Shown here piece by piece: positions 1 through 9,511 of a stretch of 64,000 nt of DNA. A program made the position numbers and the translations under genes. The stretch's first letter is position 1. Each line of letters starts with the position of its first letter. The notes below the pieces were generated by a model. That model worked only from the letters and a program-made list of their open reading frames with translations. It did no database searches and was not told the DNA's origin. The stretch is from assembly GCA_022414725.1 (NCBI GenBank), contig CM039466.1:34418006-34482005 (forward strand), read 5' to 3'. The DNA is from Microglena sp. YARC (lineage: Eukaryota; Chlorophyta; Chlorophyceae; Chlamydomonadales; Chlamydomonadaceae).

Positions 1-502
1 GGAGATTAAAAGTGGTATGAATATGAGCAACCCCACTAGACCCAGTAGTATGGTCAGTACTTTTATCGTCACACTGGAGGCTTTGTATGATGCTTGTGCC
101 TTTTAATACCCTTTTGCTACAACGTCGCTTGTTGACGTTCCCAGGAGCACTCTGTTCAAATAGACAAAGTCTATTGTGTCCCCTGATGCACCTTCAGGTA
201 TAAGCTTCGGGATGTTGGTTACAGGGATGAAGGATGCTACCCCCTCCTTTGTCGTGTGAACTAACTGTTCAATCTATCTAGACCTACCCCCCAACGTGAT
301 CAGTGACATCAGCAGAGACAAAAGCGAATGTGTGGACATTCGATCTACTCTGTATACCTTCTTTACATTTTACATTTTACAATTTCGGAGACAAATTGTA
401 AATTCAAAGTCTGTGGTGATCGATGTCAGTTGTTACATCCGATGTGTTATTGGGCTGTTAAAACTCTTGTACTTCCATGTTCCAATTTTGTGAGGAAAGA
501 AC
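1..502. other. No recognisable gene
   Basis: I see no supported gene, repeat or RNA here. The short open frames on either strand have no family signature. The stretch lies downstream of the minus-strand viral-type gene ending at 503 and may contain its 3' flank or the left edge of the viral block. Confidence 0.5.
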
Positions 503-1462
503 CTACTTGTAGTTGTCCACTTCCCTACAGTCGCGGATCCCACTAACAACGTTCATCATGTCCTTCTCCATGACAAAGTTTGCATCAATGAACCAGATGG
601 TGACCATAACCATGCAGACCACCGCTATGATCTTTCCCATTATAATTGGTGGCATTGGTGGAGTAAGGCACACCGAGGACGAGAAAGCATCGTCGAACAT
701 GGACTTGTCAATTTCCCCATTGTTCACCATTTTCTTAAAGGCCCCCAGGCGTCCTATGTTGTCCCTGCAAGTTATAGGGTCCAGGGCAGAGGATACAAGC
801 ACTGCCACAGATATAAAGACGACAATCAGGAACATGCCTACCTCGGCCACTGGGAATGGAACTGACACGTTGTCCACATTTATGTAGTTGCACCTCTCGA
901 AGTTCTTGATGCTCTCATCCACCGAGCGGATTACGGCACTAGAGGTCTCTAAGGCGCGACGTCGGTCGCCACGGTCGGATGCGTTAGCACGCACTGTCTC
1001 TAGCATTCGGATGGCCCGCATAAGGTTCCTAACAAACTCTGTACCGTTCTGCTCTACAATGTCGTTCTTTCGCTGGACGAATGCAACCTTCTTCTTTAGC
1101 AGAATCTCGAAGATAGTCATAAACAGGATCGTCACGCATGTGACCACTATCGCAGACATTATTGTATCACTCTTACTCTGAAGGGTTCCCACTCCGTAGA
1201 GGCTTATTGCCAAGGCGTACATCAGAGAGACCGCTAGGAGGAAGATCGGGATTGTGTAATTTAGAATGCTCTCGCGGATTGCTATGCCCACGAGTTCCTT
1301 GTAGAAAGGAAAAACAATCCGGTACTGCCGTGTTCGCAGAACGACTTCATTGATTCTCCGATTGAATTTTATCCAATCAAGGTCGTTCATGCGTGCGACA
1401 CGGTCAACCATAGCGGAGGTTGAGACGTAGTTGACAGCAGGAGATCGTCGGATTTCTAGCAT
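503..1462 (-). CDS. Viral-type multi-pass membrane protein, unknown function
   Basis: Intronless reading frame of about 319 residues from the first in-frame ATG at 1462; the open frame continues upstream to 1513 without an ATG. Four hydrophobic segments are visible: an adjacent pair in the first half (around YTIPIFLLAVSLMYALAI and IVVTCVTILFMTIFEIL), one near residue 210 (VGMFLIVVFISVAVLV), and one near the C-terminus (IIAVVCMVMVTIWFI). A basic, probably helical region with an AIRMLETVRANASDRGDRRR stretch lies between the pairs. I recognise no family. It follows the 570-residue gene on the same strand and in the same reading frame, separated by one TAA, so it is either the next gene in a viral cluster or the tail of a longer protein cut by a stop. 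A virion or membrane role is an inference from its context. Confidence 0.6.
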   Translation of the reverse strand: MLEIRRSPAVNYVSTSAMVDRVARMNDLDWIKFNRRINEVVLRTRQYRIVFPFYKELVGIAIRESILNYTIPIFLLAVSLMYALAISLYGVGTLQSKSDTIMSAIVVTCVTILFMTIFEILLKKKVAFVQRKNDIVEQNGTEFVRNLMRAIRMLETVRANASDRGDRRRALETSSAVIRSVDESIKNFERCNYINVDNVSVPFPVAEVGMFLIVVFISVAVLVSSALDPITCRDNIGRLGAFKKMVNNGEIDKSMFDDAFSSSVCLTPPMPPIIMGKIIAVVCMVMVTIWFIDANFVMEKDMMNVVSGIRDCREVDNYK

Positions 1463-1513
1463 CTTCTCTTCCGCAAGCCGCACCACTGTGTTTGCAGCAG
1501 CACGGGCACTCTT

Positions 1514-3226
1514 TTAAAATATGTCGTAAGTGTACTCGGCTACGAGAAGCTGCTCGATTACCCGTCTGTGCTCGGACAGATCAAGACGAAAGTCGTACTT
1601 GTGAAGGACACCTGCCATGTCTGAGGCCAGAGCATCTTTCTGAGAAAAGAGCATGGCCCCCCCGGCGTCAGTAGAGGTGAGCGCGTCCGCATATAGGGTG
1701 TGTGCTTCAACCTTGACGCTCACATCCTTCATGTGGAGAGTGTCTCCTCCAGCAACCGACCCGAAGAAGGTACTGAAGTCTGAGGGGCGTGACTCACCTG
1801 TCACGCCCCAGACGTAGTTGTCGTATACCAGCGCACACTCTTTGTCTCCACGGCAGAACTCTATAGCTTCCGCGGTGCTCTTGCGTCTCTGCAGCGTCCG
1901 CATAGAAAGACCAGAGGTCTTTGATGTTAGGTAGCTTTCTGGTAGGGAGCCCTTGACGAAGACGGATGTACCCATCTCATCCCTGGGCACCTTGCGCACA
2001 AGAAGGGAGCTTGGCGGTGGGGCACCCGGACGGATTGTGGACGCATCCTGTCTCCTGAATACGTAGACACGTTCGACGAAGAGGAGAGAGTTCAGCTTGA
2101 CCAGCCACCCCATAGAGCGCGAATGTGGTTTCTTGTTTTTAGAGCGTGGCACGGGAACGAAGACAGCTGCACGGCATTTAGTGTCACCGAAGCATGACCG
2201 CCATGCGATACCTTTTTCTCCCACTAACGTTGTCGAGTACGCGTACGGAGCCAGAGCATCTATAAGAGCCTGGGCGTTCTTAGTGAGCGCCGGGACAGGC
2301 TCTAGAGAGTCAATCTCAAGCATGGGTGGGACCAAGAGGGGTATAATCTCGTTGATAATGACCTCTCGAACAGTCGATGGGGAAATATTAACCCTTTCTG
2401 TGTCTCCCTCTTTAGAGACAAAGCGAACAAGAGTGTTAAATCCTGTCTCGATACGGCTCCATATCACGAGCCGATCGTATCGGTCGTACTCATCCTTGAT
2501 CTCCTGAAGAGCTGTCGCAACACCTGCCAGGGAGGGTCCGCACGCCTTTTCTACCATATTGGCCACAGGTGGGATGCGCTGCTCAGTTGTTGAGCAATTC
2601 AGAAGGTGTGTGACTGACTCTTGCCCCTTTCGCCCATCGCCAGAGCTACTGTCACCTGTGATAAGCTCAGACATTCCCACGCCTGTGAGATGGGCTGCGG
2701 ATAGCTTGACAAGAAGGTGGTCGCATATTTCGTCGCAGTAGTACTGCACAGCAGTCTTCGTGGTGCCATTGGCCTCATACATGTACGATCGCATTCGTTC
2801 ATTAAACGTGAGCATAATGCTCTTCATGACACACGTGATGACGAGTGTCAACATGAGGATCGCGATCGCTATCGACGTCAGCTTGGTCACTGACATGGAG
2901 TCCTTCATAGACGTTGTGAATATATGCAAAAATATCATGATGATAATCTGAGAGAAGACCATGATCATATTCATGAATGACTTCATGGACCGCTTGCGCA
3001 TGTCGATATACGAGTCTGCGTTCCGCAACTCGGACTTCATGAGCATCAGTGTGGGTGCCACTGAGGTCAGGACTCGCGTCCAGCGCTCACGTGTTGCACG
3101 GTCGGAGAAGGCGGTTTGCGTATCGTTGTGTAGCGCTAGGAGGTCAATGTCCCGGAGGTCCTCCTTCAGAATGATGTGCACCTCACGGAGAACGGCCAAG
3201 GCGCGTGCATACATGTGGTTCGGCAT
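1514..3226 (-). CDS. Viral-type membrane protein with cysteine-pair motifs, 570 aa
   Basis: Long intronless ORF starting at ATG 3226 (MPNHMYARAL). Two adjacent transmembrane segments lie near residues 85-107 (MNMIMVFSQIIIMIFLHIF) and 115-138 (SIAIAILMLTLVITCVM). A large, probably soluble C-terminal part follows, with two similar cysteine motifs, CFGDTKCRAAVF and CRGDKECALVYD, each followed by hydrophobic residues. Such spaced cysteine pairs recur in giant-virus structural proteins, but I cannot name a family. An AT-rich stretch with AAATAAA lies 40-70 bases upstream and could hold the promoter. The gene heads a minus-strand run with the 503-1462 gene; both encode paired TM segments. The function is unknown; a virion membrane protein is an inference. 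Confidence 0.65.
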   Translation of the reverse strand: MPNHMYARALAVLREVHIILKEDLRDIDLLALHNDTQTAFSDRATRERWTRVLTSVAPTLMLMKSELRNADSYIDMRKRSMKSFMNMIMVFSQIIIMIFLHIFTTSMKDSMSVTKLTSIAIAILMLTLVITCVMKSIMLTFNERMRSYMYEANGTTKTAVQYYCDEICDHLLVKLSAAHLTGVGMSELITGDSSSGDGRKGQESVTHLLNCSTTEQRIPPVANMVEKACGPSLAGVATALQEIKDEYDRYDRLVIWSRIETGFNTLVRFVSKEGDTERVNISPSTVREVIINEIIPLLVPPMLEIDSLEPVPALTKNAQALIDALAPYAYSTTLVGEKGIAWRSCFGDTKCRAAVFVPVPRSKNKKPHSRSMGWLVKLNSLLFVERVYVFRRQDASTIRPGAPPPSSLLVRKVPRDEMGTSVFVKGSLPESYLTSKTSGLSMRTLQRRKSTAEAIEFCRGDKECALVYDNYVWGVTGESRPSDFSTFFGSVAGGDTLHMKDVSVKVEAHTLYADALTSTDAGGAMLFSQKDALASDMAGVLHKYDFRLDLSEHRRVIEQLLVAEYTYDIF

Positions 3227-3475
3227 GCGGATTTAATAAGGGTGGAAACAACATACATTTATTTCCATTTTATTTTGAGACAGGCACCTACCACCGTCAA
3301 CCCACTGTGCAGAAACATACTTGACAAACTTGTTTGGAAATATCAAACAATTATTACCCGTACTACAATCAGGGAGATCAATTATTGAAAACTTCCCGGT
3401 TGACCTTTGAAATCAATGGGTGAGTCAAATGGGATTCGTAACCCAAAAGGCGTAATAAATCAAAGTTTTTTAACA

Positions 3476-4090
3476 TCAGTCAATGAAAATGTTTTCCATG
3501 TCCATAATTGTCTTTTTCCGTTTATAATTCTTTTTTACAACAAGTGGCACGGCTGGAGATTTTTCGATGAGCATGGAAAGTTCGTTTTTTGAATGCTTGA
3601 GATACTCGTACAAGTTCGTGAATGCATTGTTTTCTCCACTTATTCCTAACAAAAGATTGGTTCGTATGTCAAGATTCCTTTTTTCAAACGCATCAGCATA
3701 AAATGAATGTTGTTGCTCTTGTTCAGAATAATTTGCAAAACGATGCACACTTAAAATTGCGGCTGCCACTAAACCAGATACCCCACAAACTATATTAATC
3801 CAACGAAAGACTTTGTTATCTTTACAGCCAACGTCAGTCAATGAAGAGAATGTCGTTGCTGATCCCGACATGGTGGATAACAATATAGCAGGGATTGACA
3901 GACCATAATTCAGATACTTGAATTTTAACCTTGATTTATCGTGTAATTTACTTTTTTGTGAACAATATGTTGCCATCTTGTATAAAAAAATATGGACCTG
4001 CTTTACATCTGTTAACCCAACGATTGCGGATAATCTATCTGACAAAATACTTTTTAACCTCTCATCATTGTCAAAGATATCTGATTGCAT
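3476..4090 (-). CDS. SLATT-like two-transmembrane protein
   Basis: ORF of 204 residues from ATG 4090. Two central TM helices are visible, one around YGLSIPAILLSTMSGSATTF (about residues 62-82) and one around INIVCGVSGLVAAAILSVHRF (about 98-120). The second is followed by a helical stretch with YSEQEQQHSFYADAFEKR. This layout, with IP-x-I-LLS-x-x-SG in helix 1 and a charged helical tail after helix 2, matches the SLATT superfamily of two-TM proteins, which occurs in bacterial defence operons and in several giant viruses. Catalytic residues are not expected. The gene is visibly more AT-rich than its neighbours, which hints at a separate origin within the block. The SLATT assignment is from pattern memory and needs a profile search. 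Confidence 0.55.
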   Translation of the reverse strand: MQSDIFDNDERLKSILSDRLSAIVGLTDVKQVHIFLYKMATYCSQKSKLHDKSRLKFKYLNYGLSIPAILLSTMSGSATTFSSLTDVGCKDNKVFRWINIVCGVSGLVAAAILSVHRFANYSEQEQQHSFYADAFEKRNLDIRTNLLLGISGENNAFTNLYEYLKHSKNELSMLIEKSPAVPLVVKKNYKRKKTIMDMENIFID

Positions 4091-4120
4091 GTATTCGAAA
4101 ATAATGCATACTATAGTGCG

Positions 4121-4213
4121 TCAAATTATCGAATAGTCGAATAGTTGAATAGTTGAATAGTTGAATAGTTGAATAGTACGTCAAATTATCGAATTATTGG
4201 ATAGTTGAATAGT
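4121..4213. repeat. Short tandem repeat, 9-bp unit GTTGAATAG
   Basis: The 9-base unit GTTGAATAG and close variants repeat about eight times, with a short GTCAAATTATC insertion in the middle. It lies directly upstream of the SLATT-like gene on the minus strand, where its promoter would be. Confidence 0.8.
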
Positions 4214-4278
4214 TATGGTATTTAGGTAGTGATAGCTACAGTCAGGGTATACATAAATCATGGGTCTGTAACCATTAT

Positions 4279-5228
4279 TCATATCCCTTCATCCCTTATT
4301 TCAGCATTTAAGCTGATGAACAAAGGATAACAATCGAGTGTGACCAATGGAACCCAAAGGAGGATCCACAGGACGTAACATTTCAGTTGCCTCTCTGGAA
4401 GTTGTGATTTTTTTAGAGGGGACACAAAATGCGTCAAGACCACCTGACCTGCCACCCATGTCATCAACAGAATGAGAATGTTCTTGGAGGCATTCACGTG
4501 TCGGTTCCATGTTGTACCACAGCGCACCGTAGGCGTTCTTTACCATTATAACCTTCTCCTTCACTGCAACCGCTAACGGTCCAATCTGGCCTCGCCTCCA
4601 ACGAACGCTGTTGGCCTTCACTAGAAGAGCGAAGCCGTGGATATGGGTGGCTGTATTGGGGGCTGGATGGGTGGCTGTATTGGGGGCTTGTTGGGCTGTT
4701 GGTGGGGCTGTATAGGTGGCTGTATAGGTGGCTGTAGTGGGGGGACATGGAGGAGGGACTAGTGAGGATGTAGGGAGGGGACATGATGGGTATGGGGGTG
4801 GGGCTGTAAGGGGGGCTGTAGGGATGGGGCATGAATGAGGGACTTGTGGGAATGTCGGAGGAGCTTTTGGGGGAGCTCGTGGGGCTATAAGAGGGGCTCG
4901 TTGGGCTGTAGGTGATGGGGATGTCGGAGGAGCTTTGGGGGGAGCTCATGGGGCTATAAGAGGGGCTCGTTGGGCAGTAGGTGATGGGGATGTCGGAGGA
5001 GCTTTTGGGGGAGCTCGTGGGGCTATAAGAGGGGCTCGTTGGGCTGTAGGTGATGGGGATATCGGATGAGCTTTGTAGGGAGCTCATGGGGACGGGGATG
5101 TCGGAGGAGATGGCAGGGGAGATCGTGGGGATGGGGATGTCGGAGGAGATGGCAGGGGAGCTCATGGGGATGGGCTCGCTGGGATGCAGATCCCTTACGA
5201 AGCTAATGTACTCCATCTTTTTCTGCAT
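4279..5228 (-). pseudogene. Proline/serine-rich protein with RNA polymerase II CTD-like heptads and a possible C-terminal two-TM tail (frameshifted)
   Basis: ATG at 5228 ([13 protein letters not shown]) opens a frame to 4494. It is dominated by repeats of about 24 residues containing [21 protein letters not shown] and PKSS, in which YSPTSPS is identical to the RNA polymerase II CTD heptad. Further YSP/YSH-rich repeats follow. Another frame (4279-4527) continues with WNRHV followed by two hydrophobic stretches (ILILLMTWVAGQVVL and CYVLWILLWVPLVTL). That tail resembles the architecture of the neighbouring 5703-6383 gene, which has a disordered proline-rich N-terminus, then WNR, then two TM helices. 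I infer one gene broken by a frameshift between about 4530 and 4620. RPB1 itself is absent, so this is not a polymerase fragment by context. CTD mimicry is only a hypothesis. Confidence 0.5.
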
Positions 5229-5702
5229 GGTGATGAAAGAATTTGGACGGCATTTTAGGTATGCATGCAGGATTTCTTAGCGCTTTAGGAGTAACCTATT
5301 AGGCATCAATTACCCACCGGCTGATAAGCTTACGCTTGTGATAAACTACTTCTTCTACTTCTTGGTCTACTTCTTGGTCTACTTCTTGAAGTCTTCAGGG
5401 TCGCCAGGGTCTTCGAGGACTTCAGGTCTTCAGTCATCAATAAGGGAACAGGGCGTTGCAGTGATCGACAACTCAGAACAGTGAATCAGGGTATAATCAA
5501 ACACTTAGGGGGTGGAAATATATTTATAGCCCAAACTAGGGCACAACTTAAAGGAGGGACATTTGTCTTTCAGATCTGTACCTTTGGACAGACCCCTATA
5601 ATAGTAATGGAACTTTCCACCAAGGCAATGTCTGGATGTCCTGCGCTACTTTCTCAAATCTTCGCTTAACGATTTGCGCGATAAGCTGCCTATTTACCTA
5701 GA
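5229..5702. other. Intergenic, no gene seen
   Basis: No supported gene. A short CTACTTCTTGGT repeat near 5345-5395 is the only local structure. Confidence 0.5.
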
Positions 5703-6383
5703 TTATACCGAGCCCCCAGTGCTAACAAACACCTTCATGTTCCAGACAATGAAGAAAACCAGGAGGGGGTACGACAAGCGCAGCGCCACATCGTACCACC
5801 ACTTGGCATGATGCACTCTAGCCAGTCTATCCGCGGCAATCTTAAGGTAGAACAAGGAGGTCGAGTGGATAGAAATGGCAAGAAGGACCACCAGAGCCAG
5901 AACAAGGATTTTTAAGGTGCTGCGGCGCCTGTTCCACAGCTGTGAAAAATACCCATCCTCCTCCTCCTTTCGCGAAGGAGGGGGGTAGTAGTGAACCTGC
6001 CGATCCGTAGCGGAGGGGGGAGGGGGGGGCATGGCGACCGGAGCCATGGGTAGGAAGCTATTCGCGGGAGAGTAAGACTCTCGCCCTGCCATGGCTTCTG
6101 CCATGTATGGGGTCTTGGCCTGTTGAGTCTGGGCATGTTGAGACTGGGCCTGGTGAGCCTGTGGAGACTGGGCTTGTGGAGATTGGGTCTGGTGGGGATG
6201 GTTCTGGGTCTCCATGGCCTGGTGGGGCTGCGTCTCACTCATGGGCTGGGAGGTGGTGGGTATACGGTCTTTCCTGTATTCCTGCTGGTTGGGTATAGGA
6301 GAGCCCTCGTCAATGCGTCCGTACACAGGCCCTCTAGACCAACTTTCCTCTTCTTCGTTGGGAAATCCATGCAGTTCCATCAT
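5703..6383 (-). CDS. Disordered proline/glutamine-rich protein with C-terminal two-TM anchor
   Basis: 226 residues from ATG 6383; a second ATG follows immediately. Residues 1-150 are low-complexity, rich in Q, H, P and S, with QSPQAQSPQAHQAQ-type repeats and a PPPPP run. The C-terminus holds two hydrophobic helices, one near 162-185 (LKILVLALVVLLAISIH) and one near 205-222 (LSYPLLVFFIVWNMKVF), preceded by WNRRR. Disordered cytosolic parts joined to a C-terminal hairpin anchor are common among small giant-virus membrane proteins; I know of no assigned function. A TATAAAAC sequence lies within 30 bases upstream of the start. It appears related in layout to the damaged gene at 4279-5228. Confidence 0.6.
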   Translation of the reverse strand: MMELHGFPNEEEESWSRGPVYGRIDEGSPIPNQQEYRKDRIPTTSQPMSETQPHQAMETQNHPHQTQSPQAQSPQAHQAQSQHAQTQQAKTPYMAEAMAGRESYSPANSFLPMAPVAMPPPPPSATDRQVHYYPPPSRKEEEDGYFSQLWNRRRSTLKILVLALVVLLAISIHSTSLFYLKIAADRLARVHHAKWWYDVALRLSYPLLVFFIVWNMKVFVSTGGSV

Positions 6384-6531
6384 CGTGACAAGCTGTTTTA
6401 TACAGACACATATATTTTAAAATGGGAAATATCATTTTCTAAGCAGCGCTTGTTTGCGAGGCGAATAGAAGTAGAAGCATCGAAAAGCGATCATGGGTAT
6501 GCTGCTGAGGGTAGAAAATATTCCCGAAGCA

Positions 6532-7899
6532 CTAAAGACTAGGAATAAAGTCCCACCCGATATCCTCACAAATTTTCCTCCAGATCTGATCCTGCTGGTG
6601 AAGCTTCTCTCTCGACTTCAGCAATGGAAAGCTATCTAGGTACTGGTCTTTATCAAGGAGCTGCATCATCTTGTGTAGGCAGTATGAATACGACAAAAAG
6701 TTCTTTCGTGTGGCAGGCGAGTATTTCAGAAAAGGGATCTGGATCATGCAGAACATGTGCCTCAATTTGTCCTCGAGCTCAGGGGTCATGTGAGGGGTTG
6801 GGATGCCGTTCAGGCGATGCATGATGTGTGGGATGTGTTCGTAGTACTTATTGATCTTTAGCTTCTTCAGAATATCCTTGATTTTTTTTTTGTGAGAGTG
6901 GCCATATTTGTGATCTTCTGCTTCTTGATCTCCAGGATTATGGAGATGAACACATCCTCTGGAATCTCTGTGGTCTCCTTGCCCTGCACCTGGTTTAGCC
7001 ACTCGTTAAGGTGGGTGATGCGCTTGTATGCAAAATAGGCCATCTCTTTGGGTGGGTCCTTGTAGGATGGCTTCTCATGGTCGACTATTATATACTCGAC
7101 AGTGTTGCAATCGTTACACATTACGCAACCTTCATTCATGTAGGTGGTGTAATCACTGCTAGCGCAGTGGGAACACACCACGTAGTTCACACTATTGTGC
7201 GTGACCCCACTTGCACCCCCAGAAGTGGTCTGGAGGAGGAGACCCCCACCCGTGTCGGGGTCAATGTGGCGCAGATGGCGAAGAGGCCCCTCTGCTTGGG
7301 CACACATTATGTATCGGTCGATGAGTGTCGCACGGTCGTTGGTAGAGGTATGTCCCGACACAGAAGAAATGTAAGGAATCGAGTGCATCCAATTCTGAGG
7401 GCATTGTCATCTGATCCACAGACTCGGGGGTGACGACTTCCGAATGGCTTCTAAAGTACGTAAGGATACTGCTGTGTTCCAGAGGCGATTGCAGTAGAGT
7501 GTCTTCATGGACAGGGGTGATGTCAGATGGGGTCTGCTGCACGGACACCCCTTCGATTATATTGTAGTAATCATCGAGGATAGGTGCAGTGCGCAAATAG
7601 TACTCGTTTTCGTCGCTGTTTATCTCTTTTTCTGTGATGGCATTCAGGGTGGAGTGCGCCTCGTCCGATAACCCAGAAAAACGTTCAAAGTTTTCATCAC
7701 TCCACTCGTTACGAGGCTTATTCTTCTTCAGAGAATCGAGGAGGCTGATAACACTACTATAGTGGTTCTTTAGCTCGGATACACTCTCTTTGTTATCTCG
7801 CACAGATTTTAGAATGTGATTATGTCTCACGTCCAGGGTCTTGCGCTGCTCAGGGGTCGACGTTGCCAGGGAGTGCGACTGTGATGGGGTAGTGATCAT
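6532..7899 (-). pseudogene. VLTF3-like late transcription factor, split by two frameshifts
   Basis: Three successive frames together cover a poxvirus VLTF-3 (A2-like) family protein, an NCLDV core transcription factor for late genes. The first frame (ATG 7899) contains EYYLRTAPILDDYYNIIEG. The second has the zinc-binding CSHCASSDYTTYMNEGCVMCNDC, then AYFAYKRITHLNEWLNQVQG and IPEDVF. The third has INKYYEHIPHIMHRLNGIP, ELEDKLRHMFCMIQIPFLK, NFLSYSYCLHKMMQLL and FPLLKSREKLHQQD, ending IGWDFIPSL. This order and these motifs are characteristic of the family. One frameshift lies in an A10 coding-strand run at 6882-6891; the other lies upstream of 7330, within a less conserved region. The gene is intronless. 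It is either a decaying endogenous viral gene or affected by sequencing indels. Confidence 0.85.
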
Positions 7900-7908
7900 T
7901 TATAAATG
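7900..7908 (-). promoter_or_regulatory. TATAAATG element abutting the VLTF3 start
   Basis: The minus strand reads CATTTATAAATG, with the final ATG being the VLTF3 start. A TATA/TAAATG arrangement directly at the start codon resembles poxvirus-type late promoters. The resemblance rests on one site only. Confidence 0.25.
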
Positions 7909-8071
7909 TATACAATGCACCAGATACTCCATATAAAATGGATTCCATGTTGATCTTATACTGATGACATTAGAATCAGGAAGTGAACGCAATTTAGATT
8001 GGACCACCGGTGTGTAAAGTATAATGTTTACAATGTCCAATTAAGACTAATTGGATACTCAATACACCACG

Positions 8072-9235
8072 TTAGAGGTCGGCGAAGAGATCGGCAAAGA
8101 GATCATCATGGTAATCGAGCTTTGGCTGACTGGCTGATTCAGACAGCGATAACAGGTTTTTTCTGACAGGCATCATCACTACTGGAGTAGCTAAAGAAGC
8201 TGAAGGAAGATCCTTGCGCTTAAGGCTACGTCCAATAACACGTTTGGCTCCTGGAAACATTGTGGAGTCGATCGAGACCACTCTTCCAGTCTTGCTAGAA
8301 ATTACAATACAATCTCTAGATGGAGGGTTCTGTTGTTTGCAAGGAGGGGGGTGGGGGAACAAGGGGGGGGAGGGGGGAATGGGGCAGGGAGGGGGGTGTC
8401 TGCAGTTCACGATATCCTCGTACATCTTCAGCACTCCATCAATGTCCGCTGGGTTCATGTTCCCACGTTTGGAGCACAGGTTGGTGACCTCCTTCAAGTA
8501 TTCTGTCTTCACACCGAACTGCAGCACAGCCCGAGTGATGTCCTTGCAACCAACTATCACTTTAGCCTAGGCAATGGCACGCAGACCAGGATGCTCGTTA
8601 TAGATGAACTGCACGACACATTTCATCATCAGTTCAGGGTTCCTCCCGGATCTGAACCTCGAGATGATGTTCACCACCTGTTGGGCTGTGTTGGAAACCG
8701 CCCTCACAAGACGGTTGGTGGGGGTGTCACGACCGTTGATCTTCAAACGGTCGTCCAGACGGATGCCTAAGATATCTACAGAGCGCATGACAAACTCATA
8801 TATGGTCGATTTCATCTCCCTGTGGTCGAAGATGTCTGAAAAGGACATGGCTGTGCGCATGAGATTGCATTTTGGTGCAACCTCTTCCCGCAAAGTCCGG
8901 TACATAGATGTGAATCTCCGAATGTCCACTTCGAAGATACATAAGATCTGCTCCATCTTATCTCTCGACGGGTTCTTGTCTCCGGAGATGATGATCGCAA
9001 GGTATGCGCAAACTGCCATTATCACACGGCCCTTCTCAGTGGTGCTGGCCTTTACATTCATCAAGGCAACGGAGTACGTTATCATCTCCTCAGCGGGACC
9101 CACAAGCGAAGTAAGACCGGCTCGTTCAAGGAGAATGCCCAGGCTCTGCATGGACTCCCGGACCCACTGGTGGATCTTCTCTTGACCTGACAGAGCAGTT
9201 GCATTGCGACAATTATTGACAACTTTCAGGACCAT
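8072..9235 (-). pseudogene. TFIIB-like (cyclin-fold) transcription factor with in-frame TAG
   Basis: ATG at 9235 opens 222 codons to a TAG at 8567-8569. The same frame then stays open to 8072, giving about 387 codons in total. Residues 45-125 (GPAEEMITYSVALMNVKA, then RVIMAVCAYLAIIISG, PSRDKMEQILCIFEVDIRRF) fit the TFIIB cyclin repeat, with a small-residue helix and a K/R-x-x-x-EI-like recognition helix. A second repeat runs through the stop (AVSNTAQQVVNIISRF, then CKDITRAVLQFGVKTEYLKEV). The N-terminal zinc ribbon is not evident. The C-terminus is proline-rich and ends in acidic DLFADLFADL. NCLDVs encode TFIIB homologues that act with the viral RNA polymerase. A TTATAAA box lies about 80 bases upstream (9313-9319). 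Confidence 0.5.
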
Positions 9236-9511
9236 CGCAAGGTACTACAACTTTGTATTCCTCTTACTTTGTCTACAAGCTCATGCTATGAGCTCAGATA
9301 GGAGGTCAAAATTTATAAAGGCCTCCAAAGACATTCCTAAGCCCCTGAGCCCTAAGACCTGAGACCTAAGCCCTGAGCTCTACGCACTAAACCCTAAACC
9401 CTTAACTTGGAGAACCAGGATGAGGGCTCGGGTTCTCGAATTTAAAAAGATTCGTAATATATCGGTATGCTCTTTCTCGTTGTCAAAATCGTTTTATAGT
9501 GGGGCATTTTC
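9236..9511. other. Divergent intergenic region with short telomere-like run
   Basis: Between divergent genes. Around 9340-9405 CCCTAAG/CCTGAG-type heptamers are followed by ACTAAACCCTAAACCCTTA, which resembles the plant/algal CCCTAAA telomere repeat but with only about two good units. AT-rich promoter-like stretches lie at both ends (TTTATAAAG at 9312-9320 and ATTTAAAAAG near 9441). Confidence 0.4.

Noticed and set aside
513..887. Plus-strand ORFs opposite the viral membrane genes
   Set aside because: Antisense shadows of the conserved minus-strand frames.
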